Of a stretch of DNA of 27,593 nt, positions 1 through 7,757 are shown one piece after another. Below the pieces are notes generated by a model. It had not been told where the DNA came from, did no database searches, and worked only from the letters and a program-made list of their open reading frames with translations. Source of the stretch: Clostridiales bacterium (lineage in GTDB: Bacteria > Bacillota > Clostridia > Oscillospirales > Oscillospiraceae); NCBI GenBank assembly GCA_004557735.1, contig SFFV01000024.1, forward strand, positions 1 to 27,593, in the 5' to 3' direction. Within the stretch, counting starts at the first letter, position 1, and every line of letters begins with the position of its first letter. The position numbers were made by a program, and so were the translations under genes.

Positions 1-2
1 TG

Positions 3-240
3 CTGGACATCCTGCTCTGGCGCACGGGCGCGTACCTGATCGCATTCTGGGTACTGCTCCTTTTCTGGCGCAAAAACGCCATGCAGCGCTTCCGCTCCGC
101 CGCCGTGCCGCTCATCGGCAATCTCATCATCTCCGTGCTGTACGTTTACCATCAGAGCTTCCGGTATGTATACTTTGTGCAGGTGTGTGCTCGCGCTTAT
201 TTTCACCACCGTTGTGTGCAAACCGCCGCCGGAGGAATAA
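3..240 (+). pseudogene. C-terminal fragment of a polytopic membrane protein, frame displaced
   Basis: The window opens inside a gene. From base 3 the frame reads strongly hydrophobic segments (for example LIGNLIISVLYVY), as in the last membrane helices of a glycosyltransferase-like or permease-like protein. After about base 185 that frame becomes Arg/His-rich, while the neighbouring frame continues hydrophobic (LALIFTTVVC) and ends PPPEE with TAA at 238-240, seven bases before a terminator hairpin. Removing one base in the GTGTGTG run (183-189) would restore a single frame reading FVQVCLALIFTTVV. So either this copy is frameshifted or the sequence has a one-base error. The protein family cannot be named from about 78 residues. 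The hydrophobic reading and the terminator position are seen; the identity as one gene is inferred. Confidence 0.55.
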
Positions 241-246
241 AAAAGA

Positions 247-288
247 CCGCCGCGCTTCCGAAATGCCGGAAGCGCGGCGGATGTTTTT
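247..288. terminator. Bidirectional intrinsic terminator
   Basis: A 14-bp G+C-rich perfect stem (247-260 with 267-280) closes a 6-nt loop. It is followed by T5 on the plus strand (284-288) and preceded by A-rich sequence (239-244) that gives U residues on the minus strand. It sits between the end of the upstream membrane gene and the convergent plsY, so it can stop both transcripts. Confidence 0.85.
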
Positions 289-296
289 GGGGAATA

Positions 297-947
297 TCAG
301 GCGTCCTTTTTGTCGACGCGGTATTTTTTCTTAAAGATGCTCGCGCGGATGCCGAGCTCCTTGCCCTTGACCAGGCGGACAAAGTTTTTCCGGTGCTTCC
401 AGAAGATGAGCGCGACCGTGGCTGCCATGATGGCGATGTCCCAGCCGCTCCGGCCCGTAAGGATGCACCAGACGAGATATCCCACGCTCGCCGAGAGCGT
501 GCCGATGAACATATAATCCGTGATGAACGTGATAACGACAACGCCCGCCACGAGAAAGAGGAACAGCCGCCAGTCCAGCGCAAGCGCGCTGCCGAGCAGC
601 ACCGCGATGCCCTTGCCGCCCTGAAATTCCAGATAGAACGGGTACAGATGCCCCGCCACGCACGCCGCCATCGTCACGGTCTGGATGGAGGGCGAGCTGC
701 GGAACAGAAACTCCGCCAGCCATACCATGAGCGCCGATTTGAGCGCATCGCACACGAATACGACCGCCGCAACGCCCGAGCCCATCGTCCGCCCGGCGTT
801 TGTCGTTCCGGCGTTGCCGGAGCCCTTCGTGCGGATATCAAAGCCCCGCTTCTTCGCCAGCAGCCACGCAAAATTTACCGCCCCGGCCAGATAGCCCGCA
901 AGAGCGCAGAACACATACGGAAGAACGGTTTTCAAAAATGCCTGCAT
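297..947 (-). CDS. plsY: Acyl-phosphate:glycerol-3-phosphate acyltransferase PlsY
   Basis: PlsY is an integral membrane enzyme that transfers an acyl group from acyl-phosphate to glycerol-3-phosphate, the first committed step of phospholipid synthesis in most Gram-positive bacteria. The 216-residue product shows the family's three signature segments. These are SGNAGTTNAGR after the first helix, GHLYPFYLEFQGGKGIA in the middle (the GH...GGKG motif), and a late HRKNFVRLVKGKE motif (KH/RxN...RLxxGxE). Several helices are evident, such as GVAAVVFVC and LFLFLVAGVVVITF, and the length is normal. The ATG at 947 follows an AAAGGA-like ribosome site. A sigma-A-like promoter lies at 1004-1032. The gene stands alone, diverges from fprA, and ends at the shared terminator 247-288. 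Confidence 0.95.
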   Translation of the reverse strand: MQAFLKTVLPYVFCALAGYLAGAVNFAWLLAKKRGFDIRTKGSGNAGTTNAGRTMGSGVAAVVFVCDALKSALMVWLAEFLFRSSPSIQTVTMAACVAGHLYPFYLEFQGGKGIAVLLGSALALDWRLFLFLVAGVVVITFITDYMFIGTLSASVGYLVWCILTGRSGWDIAIMAATVALIFWKHRKNFVRLVKGKELGIRASIFKKKYRVDKKDA

Positions 948-1003
948 GAATGCGATCCTTTCGCAGAAACATAAAGAATTTTATACTTTCGGCAGTCTTT
1001 TAT

Positions 1004-1032
1004 GTGATACCATACTGTAAAGATTTTGTCAA
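1004..1032 (-). promoter_or_regulatory. Promoter for plsY
   Basis: On the minus strand TTGACA (1027-1032) is followed after 17 nt by TATCAC (1004-1009). The predicted start of transcription is near 997, leaving a leader of about 50 nt before the plsY ATG. Confidence 0.65.
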
Positions 1033-1073
1033 CGTACATATCCGGGCTATTGTCGTTTCCAGCAGGAAGGTAC

Positions 1074-1102
1074 TTGCGTTTCCGTCATCAAACGGGTAAA
1101 CT
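1074..1102 (+). promoter_or_regulatory. Possible promoter for fprA
   Basis: TTGCGT (1074-1079), a 17-nt spacer and TAAACT (1097-1102) give a plausible sigma-A promoter about 50 nt before the fprA start. The match is moderate, and other AT-rich hexamers lie nearby. Confidence 0.4.
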
Positions 1103-1154
1103 ATACCTGATTATCCATACCTGCGAAGAATTCTTTTTAATATGGAGGTAGTAT

Positions 1155-2354
1155 ATGTACTGCACGAAAAATATTGCGTCGGATCTTGTCTGGGTTGGCG
1201 CAAACGACCGCCGTCTCGCCATGTTTGAGGGCGTGTATTCCGTTCCGGCGGGCGTTTCCTATAACTCCTATCTTCTTACCGACGAAAAGACGGTCCTCTT
1301 CGATACGGTCGATAAGGCCGTGGGCCGCATCTTCTTTGAAAACCTGGAGCACGGGCTGGGCGGACGGACGCTCGATTATCTGATCGTGCACCACATGGAG
1401 CCGGACCACTCCGCCACGCTCTCGGAGCTGCTGCTGCGCCACCCGGAAACGACGGTCGTATGCAACGACAAAACCGCGGTGATGATCGCGCAGTTTTTCG
1501 GCTCCGGCGCCGTGGAGCGCATGCAGCTCGTCAAGGAGGACGACACGCTCTCCACGGGCACGCACGAGCTCACGTTCTATATGGCTCCGATGATCCACTG
1601 GCCGGAGGTCATGATGACCTACGACAAAACCGCGCACACGCTCTTCAGCGCGGACGCCTTCGGTGTTTTCGGCGCGCTCAACGGCGCGATCTTCGCCGAT
1701 GAGGTGGATTTTGACCGCGATTATCTCAAGGAGGCGCGGCGGTACTATTCGAACATCGTCGGCAAATACGGCATGCAGGTGCAGAATCTTTTCCGAAAGA
1801 TCGCCGATCTGGACATCCGGATGCTCTGCCCGCTGCACGGCTTCGTCTGGCGCCGCGATATCGGGTACTTTTTCAAAAAGTACAACCTCTGGAGCACGTA
1901 CACGCCGGAGGAAAAGGGCGTGATGATTGCCTATGCCTCGATCTACGGCAACACGGAAAACGCCGCCGAGATCCTCTCCTCGAAGCTGCGCGAGCGCGGC
2001 GTGCGCACCGTGATGTACGACGTGTCCGTCACCCCGGCCTCGGACATCATCGCCGAGTGCTTCCGGTGGAGCCATCTGGTATTCGCCTCGTCGACGTATA
2101 ACGGCGGTGTTTTCGTCACGATGGACGAGCTGCTTCGGGATATTGCCGCGCACAATCTTCAGAAACGCACCGTCGCCTTTATGGAAAACGGCACATGGGC
2201 GCCCGTGAGCGCACGGCAGATGACGGCGATCTTTGCTCCTCTCAAGAACATGACGGTGCTTGAGCAGAGCATTTCGATCCGCTCCTCGCTCACCGAAGGG
2301 CAGCTTGCCGAGATCGAAGCGCTTGCCGATGTGCTCGCGGAGGATATCCGGTAA
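1155..2354 (+). CDS. fprA: Flavodiiron protein (A-type flavoprotein, FprA family)
   Basis: Class A flavodiiron proteins are cytoplasmic enzymes that reduce O2 to water and/or NO to N2O, protecting anaerobes. The 399-residue protein has the expected two domains. Residues about 1-250 form a metallo-beta-lactamase-like domain with the diiron ligands in HHMEPDHS (H80, E82, D84, H85), H148 (MIHWPE), D167 (SADAFG) and H228 (PLHGF). Residues about 255-399 form a flavodoxin domain with the FMN phosphate loop ASIYGNTENAA. No rubredoxin or NAD(P)H-oxidase extension is fused, so electrons must come from a separate partner. The ATG at 1155 is preceded by GGAGG (1144-1148). It diverges from plsY and stands 129 nt before the surface-protein gene. 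Confidence 0.95.
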   Translation: MYCTKNIASDLVWVGANDRRLAMFEGVYSVPAGVSYNSYLLTDEKTVLFDTVDKAVGRIFFENLEHGLGGRTLDYLIVHHMEPDHSATLSELLLRHPETTVVCNDKTAVMIAQFFGSGAVERMQLVKEDDTLSTGTHELTFYMAPMIHWPEVMMTYDKTAHTLFSADAFGVFGALNGAIFADEVDFDRDYLKEARRYYSNIVGKYGMQVQNLFRKIADLDIRMLCPLHGFVWRRDIGYFFKKYNLWSTYTPEEKGVMIAYASIYGNTENAAEILSSKLRERGVRTVMYDVSVTPASDIIAECFRWSHLVFASSTYNGGVFVTMDELLRDIAAHNLQKRTVAFMENGTWAPVSARQMTAIFAPLKNMTVLEQSISIRSSLTEGQLAEIEALADVLAEDIR

Positions 2355-2408
2355 AAACTGGTAACGGTTAACAACAAAAAATCCGGCTTCGGAGGAAACC
2401 TTTTGGCT

Positions 2409-2464
2409 CTGCCGCGCGTCATATAGTCAGAAAGCAAACGGCAGGACTGTGCGCCGCGCCGTTT
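2409..2464 (+). promoter_or_regulatory. Leader with two mutually exclusive inverted repeats
   Basis: CTGCCG (2409-2414) is complementary to CGGCAG (2439-2444), while AAACGGC (2436-2442) is complementary to GCCGTTT (2458-2464). The CGGC bases 2439-2442 belong to both pairings, so the RNA can form only one hairpin at a time. The second hairpin ends immediately before the AAGGAGG ribosome site of the surface-protein gene. It may be a weak terminator for fprA or an attenuator-like switch. It matches no riboswitch class I recognise. Confidence 0.3.
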
Positions 2465-2483
2465 TCAAGGAGGTAACTTTGTT

Positions 2484-5400
2484 ATGACAAAGAAACTGAT
2501 GGCCCTTCTGCTCGCCGTGCTGATGGCAGTATCGCTGCTGCCCATGCCGGCGCTGGCAGACGGCAGCGCCACCGTGATCACCGATATTTCGAAGATCACC
2601 GAAGCAGGTTCCTATATTCTGGATAAGGCCGGCGCGCCGAAGGAGATCGTCCTTTCCGGGCCTCTGGCAATCGGTGCGGATGTAACGCTGGAACTGACCG
2701 GGCAGACGGTCACGCTCGCGCTTGCCGAGGGTGAGAGTTATGCCGACTCCTCCGTTTTCCACGTGGATAGCGGGAGTCTCACGCTCAAGGGCGCCGGTAC
2801 CGTCAAGGTGCCGGATAACGCCTCCGGCATCGTCGTCGCGAAGGACGCCGCCGTGACCATTTTGGGTGAAGTCAGCATCTCCGGCGGCGCTTCCGGCGTG
2901 AAGGCCGTTGTCGGCGCTTCCGGCGTAAGCATCCGCGTGGATACGCTCGGCAGGATCGAGTCGGCGAACGGCATCAATCTGTCCGGCGCCTCCGGCGAGA
3001 TCCGGATCGCCTCCGGCACGGTTAAGGGCAGTGTCTGCGCCATCGCCCCCGATAAGGACAATGCGCTCACGCTCGGCAAGATGCTCGACGGCTCCACGCT
3101 CTACATCGGCGGCAAAGCCGCCACGGAAGAGCAGCTTGCCGCCGCTCCCACCGGGGACATGAAAGAGCTTTTCTTTGATGACGGCAAGGCGCCCGTGCTG
3201 AAAGTCACTTCCGCCGCGCGCACCGCGGAGAACGAAGCGTCCGTCACCTTTACCGCCTCGAAAGCCGGTACATACTACTACCAGCTGGACGACGCGACGG
3301 ACATTCTGCAGAATGAAGCAGGCAAGACCGAGCTCGTTCGCGGCGAGAATACGATCTCGCTCAAGGAGCTCGACGCCGGCGCGCATACCGTGTACATTGC
3401 CGCCAGAGACAGCTTCGGCAACGAAACCGGAGAGCCTGTGACGGAGGCCGCCGTTCCCGCCGCGCTCGACGCGCCGGCCGATCCCTTCTGGAAGGAAGCG
3501 GACGGCAAGAAGGTGGCGGCATGGTCCGGCGTGGAAAACGCGGCCAAGTACTTTGTGCAGCTCTATCGCGGAGGCGAAGCCTACGGCGAGCCCATTCCCG
3601 TCGAGAAAGTCGCCGAAGCTACGATCGATCTCTCCGCCGTGATGAAAGACGACGGCATCTACACCTTCAAGGTCCGTGCCGTCGGGACGAACACCGTCGG
3701 CTTGTGGTCTGCCATGAGCGGCGAGACCGTGCGCGACACGGCGGGTCCCACCGTCGCGGTCAAGGAAAACGGCATCCAGCGCACCGCGCAGGATACCGCC
3801 TCGATCGCCCTTGTCTCCAACGAGGACGGCACGCTTTACTACGTTCTCAACGATGATACCGCCGACGTTTTCGCCTCCGGCAGCACCATGGCGATCACGA
3901 AGGGCGAAGACAATACGCTCACGCTCACCGGCCTCGCCGACAACGCCGCCGTTGCCGTCCGCTTCGCCGCCGTGGACGGCAACGGAAACCGCGGCGACGT
4001 GCAGACCGCGACCGTGCCGCTCTATCTTGCCGTGCCCACGGCTCTCACCTGGGAGGACGGAGCCGTCGCCGCGTGGGCGGAAGTGCCGGGCGCCGCATCC
4101 TACAACGTTCAGCTTCTCAAGGACGGCGTGAAGGTTTCCTCTGCCGTTTCCGCCGATGAGAACCGCTATCCCTTTGATCTCAAGGAAACCGGCGTTTACA
4201 CCTTCCAGGTGCAGGCCGTCAACGGCGAGGTGCTGAGCGCGTGGTCGGAAGCGAGCGGCGAGCTTGCCGTCGACAAGACCGCGCCCGTTATCTCCGGCGA
4301 GAGCGCGGGCCGCACCGACGCGGCCAGCGGCTCCGTGACCTTCTCCTCCGATGAGGCCGGCAAGGTCTATTATACCGTCGGCGGTGAAGCGCCCGCGCAG
4401 GACGCTCTGCTCGGCTCGGAGAACGTGAAGGACATTGCCTCCGGTGAAACGAAGATCGAGCTCTCCGGTCTCGGCGCCGAGGCGGTGAACGTGTACCTCA
4501 TGGTCGTGGACGCCGCCGGGAACAAGAGCGACGTTAAGACCGTGACCGTTCCCGTATATCTCGCGAAGCCCTCTACGATCACCTGGGTCAACAATACCAC
4601 GACCGCCATGTGGAACGCCGTGCCCGGCGCGGAGGCCTATAACATTCAGCTCCTCCGCGACGGCAGCAATTACGGCGACGTGATCGTCGTCAACGGCGGC
4701 TCCACCACGACCACCGATCTCTCCTCCCATCTGAAGGATGACGGCGTTTATACTTTCCGGGTGCAGGCGTCCGCCGCGGGCACGCAGAGCGAGTGGTCGG
4801 ATGCGTCCTCCACGAGCTACAAGCGCGACACCCAGAAGCCCACCGTTACCGGCTACCCCTCCCGTCGTATCGACGCGAAAACGGCGGAATTCTCCTTCAT
4901 GGCCTCCGAAACCGGGACGTACTACTACATGGTCGGTCTTGTGAACGGCGGCGTTCCGAGCGTTGAGCAGGTCGCCAACGACAGCAACCCGCACGGCGGC
5001 TGCACCAACGCTAAGACCACCATCAAGCTCGCCGACATCGCCGACGCAAACGCCCGCAAGGTCTACGTCGTTGTGCGCGACTCGAGCGGCAATCTGAGCG
5101 AGAGGGTGTTCACCATCGACATCCCCGCCTACACCGCGCCGCCGACCGTCCCGCCGACTGCGCCGCCGACCGCGCCGCCGACCGCCGCACCCACGACCTA
5201 TACCGTGACGCTGCAGGGCGGCACCGGCTACACCATTGCCGCAACCGGCGGCTCCAAGAGCCCTGTGAACGCCGGCGGCAGCTTCTCCTTCACCGTGACG
5301 CCCGGCAGCGGCTACACCCGCGGCACCGGCTTTGCCGTGAAGGCCAACGGCACAACGCTCACGAGCAACAACGGCGTTTACACCATCAGCAATATCAACG

Positions 5401-6437
5401 CCAACCAGACCGTCAGTGTCTCCGGCATCGTGAAGAGCCAGAACAGCGGCGGCACACTGCCCGCCGCGCCCGCCATCACCACCACAACGCTCGCCGCGGC
5501 CACGATGGGCAAGGAATACCGCCAGCAGATCACCGCGACCGGCGGCACGCCGATCACCTGGTCCTACAGCGGCACGCTGCCCGACGGCATGACGCTCGCA
5601 GCCAACACCGGCATTCTCTCCGGCACGCCCACGCAGGAGGGCTCCTTCCGCTTCGCCGTGAAAGCGACGAACTCCACCGGCTTCTCCACGCGGCAGATGA
5701 CGCTCGTTGTCGCCGGCAGCGAATACTCCGTCACCAAGGGCGCGAACAGCGAGTGGACGCAGGGCGGAGACAAGGGCATCGACTTCTCGGGCAGCGGCAA
5801 GGGCACGTTCACCGTGAAGGTGGACGGCGCCGCGGTCGCCGCCGGAAAATATACCACCTCCGCGGACGGCTCCACCGTCACGCTCAAGCCGGAATATCTT
5901 GACACGCTCGCCGCAGGCTCCCACACCGTGACGCTCGTTTACAGTGACGGCAGCGCGAAGGCCAAGTTCACCATCAAGGCAAAGGACAAGACAACGCCTC
6001 CGGCCGTTTCCTCCCAGCCCGTGAGCGCGGAGGTCCCTGTGGACGGCTCCGCCACATTCACCGTGACGGCCAGCGGCACCACGCCGCTGCTCTGCCAGTG
6101 GCAGGTGGACAAAAACGACGGCGCCGGCTGGACGGATATCTCCGGCGCGGTGAACGCGAGCTACACCGCCGAGAAGGTCACCGCCGAACAGAACGGCTGG
6201 AAGTACCGCTGCGTGATCAAAAACACCGCCGGTTCCGTTGAGAGCAACGCCGCAACGCTCACCGTGAAGGAAGCCATCGGCGATGTGAAGAAAAACGACG
6301 ATACAAAGGATACCGGTTCCGCCGGCGGTCTCGGCCGCGTCCTGCTCATCGTGGGCATCGTTGTTGCCGTGCTGGCGCTCAGCGCGGGTCTGTACTTCTA
6401 CTTCCGCCGCCGCAGCTCCACGCGGTATATGGATTAA
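2484..6437 (+). CDS. Large membrane-anchored surface protein with beta-helix, tandem FN3-like and Ig-like domains
   Basis: A 1317-residue exported protein. Residues 1-25 are a signal peptide (KK, then ALLLAVLMAVSLL, cleavage after ALA). About 30-230 looks like a right-handed beta-helix built of short V/G/S-rich strands. From 235 a composite module of about 180-187 residues is repeated, starting near 235, 422, 601 and 786, the last copy being only its first half. Each module has a beta-sandwich half ending in AxDxxGN and an FN3-like half containing GVYTFxVQA. A PT-rich linker (about 888-905) is followed by a small glycine-rich beta domain (906-990) and a putative-Ig (He_PIG-like) domain with LPDGMTLAANTGILSGTPT (about 992-1078). 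Another beta domain (1079-1165) and an Ig-like domain (1172-1262) come next, then a transmembrane helix (about 1287-1308) followed by FRRRSSTRYMD. There is no LPXTG motif, so it is held by the helix. The likely role is adhesion or glycan binding; no catalytic motif is seen. The ATG follows AAGGAGG. Confidence 0.85.
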   Translation: MTKKLMALLLAVLMAVSLLPMPALADGSATVITDISKITEAGSYILDKAGAPKEIVLSGPLAIGADVTLELTGQTVTLALAEGESYADSSVFHVDSGSLTLKGAGTVKVPDNASGIVVAKDAAVTILGEVSISGGASGVKAVVGASGVSIRVDTLGRIESANGINLSGASGEIRIASGTVKGSVCAIAPDKDNALTLGKMLDGSTLYIGGKAATEEQLAAAPTGDMKELFFDDGKAPVLKVTSAARTAENEASVTFTASKAGTYYYQLDDATDILQNEAGKTELVRGENTISLKELDAGAHTVYIAARDSFGNETGEPVTEAAVPAALDAPADPFWKEADGKKVAAWSGVENAAKYFVQLYRGGEAYGEPIPVEKVAEATIDLSAVMKDDGIYTFKVRAVGTNTVGLWSAMSGETVRDTAGPTVAVKENGIQRTAQDTASIALVSNEDGTLYYVLNDDTADVFASGSTMAITKGEDNTLTLTGLADNAAVAVRFAAVDGNGNRGDVQTATVPLYLAVPTALTWEDGAVAAWAEVPGAASYNVQLLKDGVKVSSAVSADENRYPFDLKETGVYTFQVQAVNGEVLSAWSEASGELAVDKTAPVISGESAGRTDAASGSVTFSSDEAGKVYYTVGGEAPAQDALLGSENVKDIASGETKIELSGLGAEAVNVYLMVVDAAGNKSDVKTVTVPVYLAKPSTITWVNNTTTAMWNAVPGAEAYNIQLLRDGSNYGDVIVVNGGSTTTTDLSSHLKDDGVYTFRVQASAAGTQSEWSDASSTSYKRDTQKPTVTGYPSRRIDAKTAEFSFMASETGTYYYMVGLVNGGVPSVEQVANDSNPHGGCTNAKTTIKLADIADANARKVYVVVRDSSGNLSERVFTIDIPAYTAPPTVPPTAPPTAPPTAAPTTYTVTLQGGTGYTIAATGGSKSPVNAGGSFSFTVTPGSGYTRGTGFAVKANGTTLTSNNGVYTISNINANQTVSVSGIVKSQNSGGTLPAAPAITTTTLAAATMGKEYRQQITATGGTPITWSYSGTLPDGMTLAANTGILSGTPTQEGSFRFAVKATNSTGFSTRQMTLVVAGSEYSVTKGANSEWTQGGDKGIDFSGSGKGTFTVKVDGAAVAAGKYTTSADGSTVTLKPEYLDTLAAGSHTVTLVYSDGSAKAKFTIKAKDKTTPPAVSSQPVSAEVPVDGSATFTVTASGTTPLLCQWQVDKNDGAGWTDISGAVNASYTAEKVTAEQNGWKYRCVIKNTAGSVESNAATLTVKEAIGDVKKNDDTKDTGSAGGLGRVLLIVGIVVAVLALSAGLYFYFRRRSSTRYMD

Positions 6438-6455
6438 AAATCAAGCGCCTGTGCG

Positions 6456-6491
6456 AAAACCGGTGTGATCCTCGGATCACACCGGTTTTTT
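6456..6491 (+). terminator. Intrinsic terminator of the surface-protein gene
   Basis: The stem AAACCGGTGTGATCC (6457-6471) pairs with its complement at 6474-6488 around a tight turn. It runs into T6 (6486-6491), 20 nt after the stop codon. Confidence 0.9.
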
Positions 6492-6498
6492 ACGTTAT

Positions 6499-6537
6499 AA
6501 AAAAAGCTAACGTCTCCCTTGGGTAAAGGGAGACGTT
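6499..6537 (-). terminator. Intrinsic terminator of the thrC-apgM operon
   Basis: On the minus strand a 12-bp stem (6526-6537 with 6509-6520) has a 5-nt loop and is followed, after AGC, by T7 (bases 6505-6499). It lies 8 nt beyond the stop codon of the ApgM-family gene. Confidence 0.9.
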
Positions 6538-6544
6538 TTGACTG

Positions 6545-7756
6545 TCATTGCGCAAGCAGCCGCGGCATGAGTGTGCAGGCTTCTTCCGTAAACACGCCGG
6601 TCCTTTCCGCCTCCGCTTCGGTGAAGCGGCGGGTGCTCCCGGCGTTTGCGCCGCTGCAGAAGAGCGCATACGGCACGGGCGTCGGCGTGTGGGTGAGCCT
6701 GGCGAGCGGCGTCGGGTGGTCCGGCATACAGAGCGCAGAGAAGGCTTCCCCGCACCCGCGCAGATATTCGAGCACCGGGAGAACGATCTTCTCGTCGATC
6801 TGCTCAATGGACCAGATTTTCTCCTTTGTCTCGCCGTGGTGGCCGCACTCGTCCGGCGCTTCCACATGAATGTACAGAAAATCAAAGCCGTTTTGCAGCG
6901 CCTCGACCGCCGCACGGCCCTTGGCGGCAAAATCCGTATGATAGTTTCCGGTGATGCCCGCCACAGGGATGACCTCCAGCCCGGCGCATACGCCGATGCC
7001 CTGCACGAGATCGACCGCGGAGATAACGCCGCCGCGTTCAATACCGAATTTCTCCCGGAACGGCGTGAGCGCCGGGCGGCGCCCCTCGCCCCAGAACCAG
7101 ACGCTGTTCGCCGGACGAAGCCCGGCCTCGATGCGCTTTTGATTCACCGGATGATCGCGCAGGATCTCGCGCGAACGCTCCATCAGCGAAAGGAGAAGCG
7201 CGCTGTTCTCCCCCTCCGGAAGATGGCCGGAGACCGGCTTTCCGGTAATATCGTGCGGCGGCGTGAGCACCGCGCCCGAGGCGGCGGTGCGCAGCACCAG
7301 GCAGTGGCGGTACCGAAAGCCCGCATGCAGCTCGCAGCCCGCCGCGGCGTAAAGCGGCGCGATCGCGGCGACGAGCTCGTGCGCTTCCCCGTTGGATATA
7401 TCGTCGGCGCTGTAGTCGATCATCACGGCGTCTCCGATCCTGTCCGCATCCGAGAGCGTCACAAGATTGCAGCGGTATGTCACGTCCTCCGGCGCGAGGG
7501 GGATGCCCATGCTGGCCGCCTCGAGCGGCGAGCGGCCGGAGTAATAGATCTTCGGATCGTAGCCGAAAACGGAGAGGTTCGCCGTATCGCTGCCCGCGGG
7601 CATGCCGGGCGGGACGGTGCGTGTGAGGCCAAGCTCCCCCTGCGACGCCAGAAAATCCATGCCCGGATGCCGGGCAAGCTCGAGTGGCGTATGGCCGCCG
7701 AGCGGGGCAAACGGCTCGTCGGCCATACCGTCGCCGAGAAATACCACATGCTTCAT
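6545..7756 (-). CDS. ApgM-family phosphotransferase, probable homoserine kinase (annotated as cofactor-independent phosphoglycerate mutase)
   Basis: The 403-residue protein belongs to the archaeal-type phosphoglycerate mutase branch (ApgM) of the alkaline phosphatase superfamily. It shows the N-terminal metal motif FLGDGMAD, the catalytic-serine segment PAGSDTANLSVFGYDP, and the later metal-binding motif VEAPDECGHHGE followed by DHPTPLARLTHTP. Phosphoglycerate mutase is the literal family activity. However, a subgroup of this family is proposed or shown to be a non-orthologous homoserine kinase in bacteria that lack ThrB (TIGR02535, 'proposed homoserine kinase'). Here the ATG lies one base after the thrC stop (TGA-C-ATG), so the two are translationally coupled, and homoserine kinase makes the substrate of threonine synthase. 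No GHMP-type thrB is seen beside thrC. Family membership is firm; the kinase role is inferred from context. Confidence 0.88.
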   Translation of the reverse strand: MKHVVFLGDGMADEPFAPLGGHTPLELARHPGMDFLASQGELGLTRTVPPGMPAGSDTANLSVFGYDPKIYYSGRSPLEAASMGIPLAPEDVTYRCNLVTLSDADRIGDAVMIDYSADDISNGEAHELVAAIAPLYAAAGCELHAGFRYRHCLVLRTAASGAVLTPPHDITGKPVSGHLPEGENSALLLSLMERSREILRDHPVNQKRIEAGLRPANSVWFWGEGRRPALTPFREKFGIERGGVISAVDLVQGIGVCAGLEVIPVAGITGNYHTDFAAKGRAAVEALQNGFDFLYIHVEAPDECGHHGETKEKIWSIEQIDEKIVLPVLEYLRGCGEAFSALCMPDHPTPLARLTHTPTPVPYALFCSGANAGSTRRFTEAEAERTGVFTEEACTLMPRLLAQ

Positions 7757-7757
7757 G

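Noticed and set aside
81..974. A 297-codon plus-strand frame starting inside the first membrane gene and running across plsY
   Set aside because: Only its first third is hydrophobic; the rest is antisense to plsY and passes through the terminator at 247-288.
1137..2153. Minus-strand frame of about 338 codons opposite fprA
   Set aside because: No ribosome site or domain; His/Arg/Val-rich composition typical of an antisense shadow of fprA.
2355..2483. Cyclic-di-GMP riboswitch upstream of the surface protein
   Set aside because: Some short pieces (GCAAACGGCAG) are reminiscent, but the conserved core order and the second stem are missing.
2427..5924. An open frame of about 1165 codons on the minus strand, opposite the surface-protein gene
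   Set aside because: It is a shadow of codon bias in the repetitive G+C-rich gene on the plus strand: composition is Gly/Arg/His/Val-rich without any domain, and it runs through the signal peptide and linker regions.
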